Shown: positions 8,529 through 12,520 of the stretch, in pieces
Numbering within the stretch: position 1 is the first letter of the stretch
How the letters are laid out: each line of letters starts with the position of its first letter
DNA from: Temnopleurus reevesii
Taxonomy: Eukaryota > Echinodermata > Echinoidea > Temnopleuroida > Temnopleuridae
Reading direction: 5' to 3'
DNA: 12,520 bases
Assembly (NCBI GenBank): GCA_036244855.1
Contig: BQKZ01007208.1
Location: forward strand, 4,520-17,039
Position numbers and translations under genes: made by a program
The notes under the pieces: generated by a model
Told to the model about the DNA's origin: nothing
Database searches by the model: none
Seen by the model: only the letters and a program-made list of their open reading frames with translations

Positions 8529-8534
8529 AATAAA
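8529..8534 (+). terminator. Candidate polyadenylation signal AATAAA
   Basis: The first canonical AATAAA on the plus strand after the SGNH stop at 7566. It is plausible as the transcript end but distant, and no transcript evidence is available. Confidence 0.25.
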
Positions 8535-8864
8535 TCTTGCTTAGGAAACCTTTCTAAGCTAATATTCATGCAAAGTGGAGCTCGATGAAAATTCTTCTTC
8601 ACTAGTGACAAGAATGGAGAAGGATTTTTTTCAGGCTTTGGTTGGGAAGTGTTCGGCAGAAGAAGAGGAAAAATATGTAGCGGGTAGAAAAAAAAATCAG
8701 GCAAATTACGAAACTGACACAAAAGGGTGTATATGGGACTTAGTAGATGATCGTTCCTAAGTTTTCTTGTCACACTGCACAATTTTGAATACATTGGGCA
8801 AATAAGATGTTGTGTGGTTGAGAGAATCATATTAGTGGTAACTAAAATATATTTAATACTAAAT

Positions 8865-9110
8865 TCCAATGCGTCCGAAGACTTACAAACCCAAATTATT
8901 GCCCAAAGTACGGGCGAAGTAGACGACGTCTGTTTGGATTGTCTGTTCACTAGCCGATCGAGTACGTCCGAGTTCATGACCTCTATCACGCGCTGTGAGC
9001 GTGTGAGATAAGAGCCAATCGGATCGCTTCGTTTTCGCACTCGTTTTGAACGGCTTTTCGGACAGTATAATATTATGACATGTCGTTGTATTTTCTTGGT
9101 TCCTGACCCT
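8865..9110. promoter_or_regulatory. CpG-richer patch with CCAAT box
   Basis: CpG dinucleotides are much denser here than in the flanks. A CCAAT box in good NF-Y context (GAGCCAATCGGA) lies at 9012-9023, with CCAAT at 9015-9019. It could be a promoter or an old repeat. Long open frames on the minus strand overlap it but show no recognisable domain. Confidence 0.3.
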
Positions 9111-9415
9111 CCTCAAACGCAAATAATATTGAGATTTATCTATTTTTTAAGAATATTAGTGAAGCTAGATCAAAGACTCAAAACTAAATTGACGCAAGTT
9201 TGATAATTAGGATTATTTACCGGCCAAAAAGCATGAATGAAAACTTTTTTCGAGCGTGATGAATCGGCGTGATTTTCAGCTTTAAGATAATAAAAATAAA
9301 CATCGATAAGTGGGTTCTAGTTATCTTTCATGATTATTCTTACAATATATGTATGAATAAATTGAGAAAATCTGATATTAGAGCTTAAAACGCCAATTTT
9401 AAAAGCCCTTGTTAT

Positions 9416-9433
9416 CTCATGAATATTCATGAG
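9416..9433. promoter_or_regulatory. 18-base perfect palindrome, POU-dimer-like
   Basis: CTCATGAATATTCATGAG is its own reverse complement. The core ATGAATATTCAT resembles sites bound by POU homeodomain dimers. A second CATGAATATTAATATTC lies at about 9567-9583. Function is inferred from sequence only. Confidence 0.3.
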
Positions 9434-9679
9434 TTCGGAAAATCCATGCATACGAGCTGTGTTGTTCCGAGCCGTATTGTGTGCGTGGCTCCGTGACTGC
9501 CTATCAATAACAAGTACATGTAGGGCTTAATTTATCGTAGGCTCCCTCCACTTATCCCTCAGTTTCATGAATATTAATATTCTTTGTTTTTTTAAGAAGT
9601 AAGAATATGATGCCTTATACTTGTTTAAATATCCTAAAATATCTTACACAATTGTACTAAATCATTTTGTCTTAATTGT

Positions 9680-9787
9680 CTTAATTTCTATCATTTTATG
9701 TTGTCTTGTTTTTCCGTCTTTATATTGTATTGTGTTATGATTTTTAATTCATGGAAAAAAAATCAATTCTAAATTGAACTTGAACTA
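9680..9787 (+). mobile_element. Possible 3' tail of a LINE-type element
   Basis: T-rich sequence (TTGTCTTGTTTTTCCGTC, then TTGTGTTATGATTTTTAATTC), then GGAAAAAAAATC and a short repeated end TTGAACTTGAAC. This resembles 3' ends of non-LTR retrotransposon copies with short-repeat tails. No reverse transcriptase sequence is in the window. It ends beside the exon 2 donor. Confidence 0.3.
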
Positions 9788-9792
9788 CTCAC

Positions 9793-10022
9793 CGCGCCCT
9801 GTACCATACTCCATGAACGAGAATGGCCTCATATCCAGCTGATTTATCATCGTCTCCACTAGCGTTGTGCTATCATCAGCACAGGGCACATGCTGATCTG
9901 GGTTCTCTCTGGTGCTATCAATGATGGGGCTGTAAACAAGTCTACCTGCCTGCCACAGGATGGTCATAGGGCACATGTCACTGTGCACGGCCAGCTTCAG
10001 GTAGTCTCGGAACAGGAGTTTT
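9793..10022 (-). CDS. Methyltransferase-like gene, exon 2 of window
   Basis: This 230-base exon has acceptor ..aatattccag at 10023 and a strong donor GTGAGT at 9792-9787. One base completes the split Arg from exon 1. The reading frame then runs KLLFRDYLKLAVHSDMCPM to FSFMEYGTGR and leaves one base over (phase 1). The closing FMEYGTGR is the first half of a SAM-binding motif I (hydrophobic strand, then acidic-x-G-x-G). The middle section, with TILWQAGRLVYSP, is unrecognised. The frame is open for 76 codons between matched splice sites, which is strong evidence of coding function. The intron that follows is about 6.7 kb and contains an entire antisense gene. Confidence 0.82.
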
Positions 10023-10244
10023 CTGGAATATTGAGTAAGTGAAATATTGAACAATTCAGTGTTTCAGCGTAATGGTAAGCAAAACCTTACATTGGTGTGT
10101 TGTTCAAACCTTTGACATGAAATTAGAAGATAAACTTATTCTGCGCTGTCCACAAAATTAGGAAACGGAAAGATTTTCAGCATAACTACTAATTCTTTTA
10201 GTACCAGTTCCAGTTTTACAGCTAAAACAAGAGATTTTCATCAA

Positions 10245-10749
10245 CACAGCACCATCATCATCATTATCATCATCAGCAGCAGTACCATCACCATTATCAT
10301 AATTATGATCAACTCCATCATAATCATTAACATCATTATTACAATCAAAATAATAATCATCATCATCGAAACCACCACAACCACCACCATCATTACTATC
10401 ACCATAACCAACACAACCACATAACAGCCATTACCACCATCACCATCATTATCTAGATCACCCTCATCACCATCACCATCACCATCATCACAAGATTCAC
10501 CATAGTCACCATCATCATCATCACTAACATCACCACCACCACCACCATTACCATCACCACAACATCATCACCTCTATCACCACCATTTTCACCATCATCA
10601 CCATCATCACCGTCACCATCATCACCACCACCATTACCATCACCATCAACATCATCACCTCTATCACCACCATTTTCACCATAATCACCATCATCACCGA
10701 CACCATCATCACCATCACCGCCATCACTACCATCATCACCATCACCATT
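10245..10749. repeat. Imperfect (ATC)n/(ACC)n microsatellite block
   Basis: About 500 bases of interrupted CAT, CAC and ACC triplets, giving artefact frames of Met/Val or His. It contains a near-duplicate internal unit (about 10545-10600 and 10632-10688) with the phrase CATCACCTCTATCACCACC. Intronic. Confidence 0.9.
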
Positions 10750-11026
10750 GTCTTATAATAACAATAATAATAACATTTATATAGCGCTTAATACAAAGTG
10801 TTTCTAAGCCCTCTGTGCATTATTATCCGGCTATAGCATGGCTACCATTCGGCGCTCACTGCATTCAAGGAATATCTTCCTACCAGTACCCATTCACATC
10901 ACCTGGATTGAGTGCAGCACAATGTGGATAAATTTCTTGCTGAAGGAAATTGACGCCATGGGTAGGATTCGAACCTACAACCCTCGCGTTGAAAGGCGAG
11001 AGTAAGAACCACTACACCACGACGCC
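10750..11026 (-). mobile_element. tRNA-derived SINE, minus strand, well-kept promoter
   Basis: Read on the minus strand it starts GGCGTCGTGGTGTAGTGG, with A box TGGTGTAGTGG at 11019-11009 and B box GGTTCGAATCC at 10975-10965. A CCTTTCAA segment lies where the anticodon loop would be. The tRNA-unrelated body follows, ending AGCGCTATATAAATGTTATT and an (ATT/GTT)n tail. Both pol III boxes are near consensus. It inserted into the (ATC)n array in the intron between exons 1 and 2. Confidence 0.85.
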
Positions 11027-11134
11027 TTCACCATCATCATCATTACCACCATCACTACCATCACCACCTTAATCGTCATCAAAACCATCACCTCCATCAC
11101 ATCACTGTCAATGCCAGAGAGCATTAATTCATAC
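11027..11134. repeat. Short (ATC)n array plus 28-base duplicated intron piece
   Basis: Degenerate CAT/CAC triplets to about 11104, then the segment shared with the one at 11423-11450 next to copy A. Part of the duplicated exon-intron unit. Confidence 0.75.
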
Positions 11135-11255
11135 CTTTCAAACCCAGAGTAAGCAGAGACTGAAGTCTGATTGCCCCGCCCAATGTCCTAATTGGGAAAT
11201 CCCCTGCCGCAGCTGATCGTAGAGGAGCTAAGCTGAGTGTTTAGAGGCATCCTGC
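11135..11255 (-). pseudogene. Truncated duplicate of exon 1, copy B (decayed)
   Basis: A second, more diverged copy of the same exon segment. It has a small deletion near its 5' side that shifts the frame into a stop, and it lacks about ten bases just before the donor, so GGTTTGAAAG is followed directly by GTATGAATT. It shares with copy A the next 28 intron bases (including the string tgccagagagcattaattc), so the duplicated unit included intron sequence. No acceptor is present. It is clearly non-functional as an exon. Confidence 0.8.
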
Positions 11256-11289
11256 TAATCATCATCATCATCATCATCATCACCATCAC

Positions 11290-11326
<37 letters not shown>

Positions 11327-11348
11327 GTCGTCGTCGTCGTCGTCGTCG

Positions 11349-11381
<33 letters not shown>

Positions 11382-11422
11382 CCATCATCACCCTCACCAT
11401 CATCACCAACACCATCATCACT
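11256..11422. repeat. (ATC)n with a pure (GTC)n core
   Basis: A long uninterrupted ATC array with a run of CGT triplets at about 11327-11350, then ATC again and a degenerate end. All long frames here (poly-Asp, Ile/Val, Met) are repeat artefacts. Confidence 0.9.
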
Positions 11423-11450
11423 GTCAATGCCAGAGAGCATTAATTCATAC

Positions 11451-11575
11451 CTTTCTCTGGCTTTCAAACCCAGAGTGAGGAGAGATTGGAGCCTGATGGC
11501 CCCGCTCAATGTCCGAAGAGGGAAATCTCCTGCCGCAGCCGATCGTAGAGGAGCAAAGCTGATTGGTTTAGAGGC
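11451..11575 (-). pseudogene. Truncated duplicate of exon 1, copy A (frame intact)
   Basis: This 125-base copy of the 3' part of exon 1 aligns without gaps to the corrected exon. It keeps the frame (ASKPISFAPLRSAAAGDFPL to GLKARER) and an intact phase-2 donor GTATGA. Changes are mostly third-position, or conservative such as Leu/Phe, Ile/Leu and Lys/Arg. It begins abruptly at the (ATC)n repeat, without an acceptor, so it cannot be spliced in as a normal internal exon. It sits within the intron between exons 1 and 2. Confidence 0.8.
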
Positions 11576-11590
11576 TAATCATCATCAACC

Positions 11591-11625
<35 letters not shown>

Positions 11626-11935
11626 GTCATCGTCATCATCCACATCATCATCATCACCCTCACCATCATCACAATTACCATCATTATCATCATCACCATC
11701 ACCACCATAATCATCATCATCATCATCACCATCACCATCACCATCATCATCACCATCATCACCATCACCATCATCATCGTCATTATCATCGTCATTATCA
11801 TCATCATCATCATCACCATCATGATTCACCACCACCATCATCATCATCATAATCATCATCACCATCAAAACCATCACCATCATCATCATCAAAATCATCA
11901 TCATTGTCATAGTTGCCGTGATCGTCATCATCAGC
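11576..11935. repeat. (ATC)n/(ACC)n microsatellite between exon copies
   Basis: About 360 bases of CAT/CAC triplets with interruptions, between copy A and exon 1. The 141-residue His-rich plus-strand frame through it is an artefact. The array runs to within a few bases of the exon 1 donor. Confidence 0.9.
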
Positions 11936-11942
11936 ATCATAC

Positions 11943-12168
11943 CTTTCCTTGGCTTTCAAACCCAGAGTGAGGAGAGATTGGAGCCTGATGGCCCCGCTCA
12001 ATGTCCGAATGGGGAAGTCCCCTGCCGCAGCTGATCGCANCTGATGGCCCCGCTCAATGTCCGAATGGGGAAGTCCCCTGATGCAGCTGATCGCAGAGGA
12101 GCTAAGCTAATTGGTTTAGAGGCATCCCGCTTGAACCATGCTAGTGTTCCACTGCAGTCCATTGATAC
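11943..12168 (-). CDS. Methyltransferase-like gene, exon 1 of window (assembly-damaged)
   Basis: The acceptor (..cgtttcag) lies at 12169-12174 and the donor GTATGA at 11942-11937. The frame starts VSMDCSGTLAWFKRD and ends SLLTLGLKAKER, with the last Arg codon split (phase 2) and completed by exon 2. As written, the exon is 226 bases and contains N at 12040, flanked by two 55-base segments (11985-12039 and 12041-12095) that differ at only two positions. Removing one segment plus the N leaves 170 bases and an unbroken frame with phase 0 in and 2 out. Keeping both adds 56 bases and shifts the frame. The true exon is therefore probably 170 bases. The predicted peptide is the N-terminal side of the methyltransferase-like domain and has no recognised motif. 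Truncated copies of this exon lie just downstream. Confidence 0.7.
12040..12040. other. Single N joining near-identical 55-base segments
   Basis: The bases before the N (11985-12039) and after it (12041-12095) match at 53 of 55 positions; the difference is CCG versus ATG at 12024-12026 and 12080-12082. This looks like two contig ends placed side by side without merging their overlap. It breaks exon 1 by 56 bases. Confidence 0.8.
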
Positions 12169-12174
12169 CTGAAA

Positions 12175-12431
12175 CGATGAGGAAAGAGAAGAACAGTCAT
12201 GATGGAGCTTAGATGGCTGACAAGCAGAGAGCTGTAACTATAAAAACTTTTCTTTATAGATAATGTTTACTCTTATCTGGAAAAAATCTCTTTACTATAA
12301 TTAAAAATGATCAGCTAATACAAAATAGACAAAATACAAACTATAGGAACTTGTGTCTAAAAATGGAAATATTAATGCAATAATAGATGGTTACATAAAG
12401 TTCCATGTTTTAAGACCATCATTACAACAAA
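12175..12431 (-). other. Intron upstream of exon 1, no feature seen
   Basis: AT-rich sequence between the exon 1 acceptor and the edge microsatellite. No exon, promoter or RNA gene is recognised on either strand. Confidence 0.4.
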
Positions 12432-12520
12432 GATCATCATCCTCATCATCATCACCACCACCACCACCACCACCACCACCAACACCACTCCACCACCACC
12501 ACCACCACCACCACCACAAC
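12432..12520. repeat. (ATC)n to (ACC)n microsatellite at window edge
   Basis: Short ATC repeat passing into an almost pure CAC/ACC array that continues past the window end. Confidence 0.9.

Larger units (their letters stand above)
3113..9792 (-). other. Intron 2 of the minus-strand gene (hosts SGNH gene)
   Basis: About 6.7 kb, phase 1, from the exon 2 donor to the exon 3 acceptor. It contains the whole plus-strand SGNH coding region, the 118-base inverted repeat, the foldback element, the CpG patch and the possible LINE tail. I found no further minus-strand exon, and the exon 2-3 join restores a continuous SAM-binding motif. Confidence 0.65.
10023..11942 (-). other. Intron 1 of the minus-strand gene
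   Basis: About 1.9 kb, phase 2. Bases 10025-10244 are unremarkable AT-rich sequence; the rest is microsatellite, the reverse SINE and exon copies A and B. Confidence 0.65.
901..12168 (-). other. Split gene, methyltransferase-like (partial, six exons)
   Basis: This is the gene-level entry for six minus-strand exons read from 12168 down to 901. Each has GT-AG borders and stays open in one frame. Phases agree at every junction: exon 1 leaves in phase 2, exon 2 enters in 2 and leaves in 1, exon 3 is 1/1, exon 4 is 1/0, exons 5 and 6 are 0/0. Together they encode about 285 residues once the duplicated segment at 12040 is discounted. Joining exons 2 and 3 creates EYGTGR-D-GLAITLA, a glycine-rich SAM-binding motif I, followed by a hydrophobic strand (TFILV). 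I infer a Rossmann-fold methyltransferase-like protein; the substrate is unknown and I cannot name the family. The first exon seen starts in phase 0 without an obvious initiator, and the last ends at a donor, so both gene ends lie outside the window. Confidence 0.72.

Noticed and set aside
3876..9115. Shared string TCCTGACCCTCCTCA near 3872 and 9100
   Set aside because: Identity does not extend beyond about 15 bases, so a repeat relationship is not supported.
10554..10748. Met/Val-rich minus-strand frame
   Set aside because: Translation of a triplet microsatellite, not a gene.
10965..11019. Functional tRNA gene
   Set aside because: A and B boxes are present, but the anticodon stem-loop is irregular and the sequence continues into a SINE body, with other copies in the window.
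11427..11852. His-rich 141-codon open frame
   Set aside because: It reads antisense across exon copy A and then an (ATC)n microsatellite; the polyhistidine is a repeat artefact.
10245..12520. CRISPR-like or minisatellite array with spacers
   Set aside because: The repeats are simple trinucleotide microsatellites with exon copies between them; no conserved direct repeats of CRISPR type.

Overview
The window looks like nuclear DNA from a deuterostome animal, most probably a sea urchin. The evidence is AT-rich sequence, short coding exons with GT-AG introns, long (ATC)n/(ACC)n microsatellites, and several copies of a tRNA-derived SINE whose body resembles repeats I remember from echinoids. The species call is inference from memory and was not searched. 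There are no bacterial operons, rRNA genes, functional tRNA genes or CRISPR arrays.

Two genes can be supported. (1) A split minus-strand gene enters at about 12168 and leaves past the left edge. Six exons (12168-11943, 10022-9793, 3112-2909, 2398-2283, 1450-1385, 969-901) all have GT-AG borders, and their phases chain as 0/2, 2/1, 1/1, 1/0, 0/0, 0/0. The joined frame carries a glycine-rich motif I split across an intron (EYGTGR, then DGLAITLA) followed by a beta2-like strand. This suggests a SAM-dependent methyltransferase-like Rossmann protein of an unnamed invertebrate family. Start and end are outside the window. (2) A plus-strand SGNH (GDSL-like) hydrolase gene lies inside the 6.7-kb third intron of gene 1, in antisense. 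Its main exon (5441-6416) has all the SGNH blocks. A 916-bp phase-0 intron leads to a last exon (7333-7566) coding a Pro/Ser/Thr-rich tail. The 5' end is uncertain; two tiny phase-matched exons at 3566 and 3696 are candidates.

Layout: 1-660 holds SINE copies and another repeat. 667-883 is a piggyBac-like MITE close to a splice donor. 901-3112 holds five introns/exons of the minus gene. 3154-3271 is a short inverted-repeat element. 3540-4195 is a CpG-richer stretch with splice signals and promoter-like motifs. 4607-5117 is a 511-bp foldback element. 5441-7566 is the SGNH coding part. 7567-9792 is its probable 3' flank, then a CpG-rich open patch, an 18-bp palindrome and a possible LINE tail. 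10240-11935 is a microsatellite block containing a reverse SINE and two truncated copies of exon 1. A single N at 12040 joins two nearly identical 55-bp segments inside exon 1 and is probably an assembly artefact. The right edge is a (CAC)n microsatellite.

The two genes show no functional link; their relation is positional (nested, antisense).
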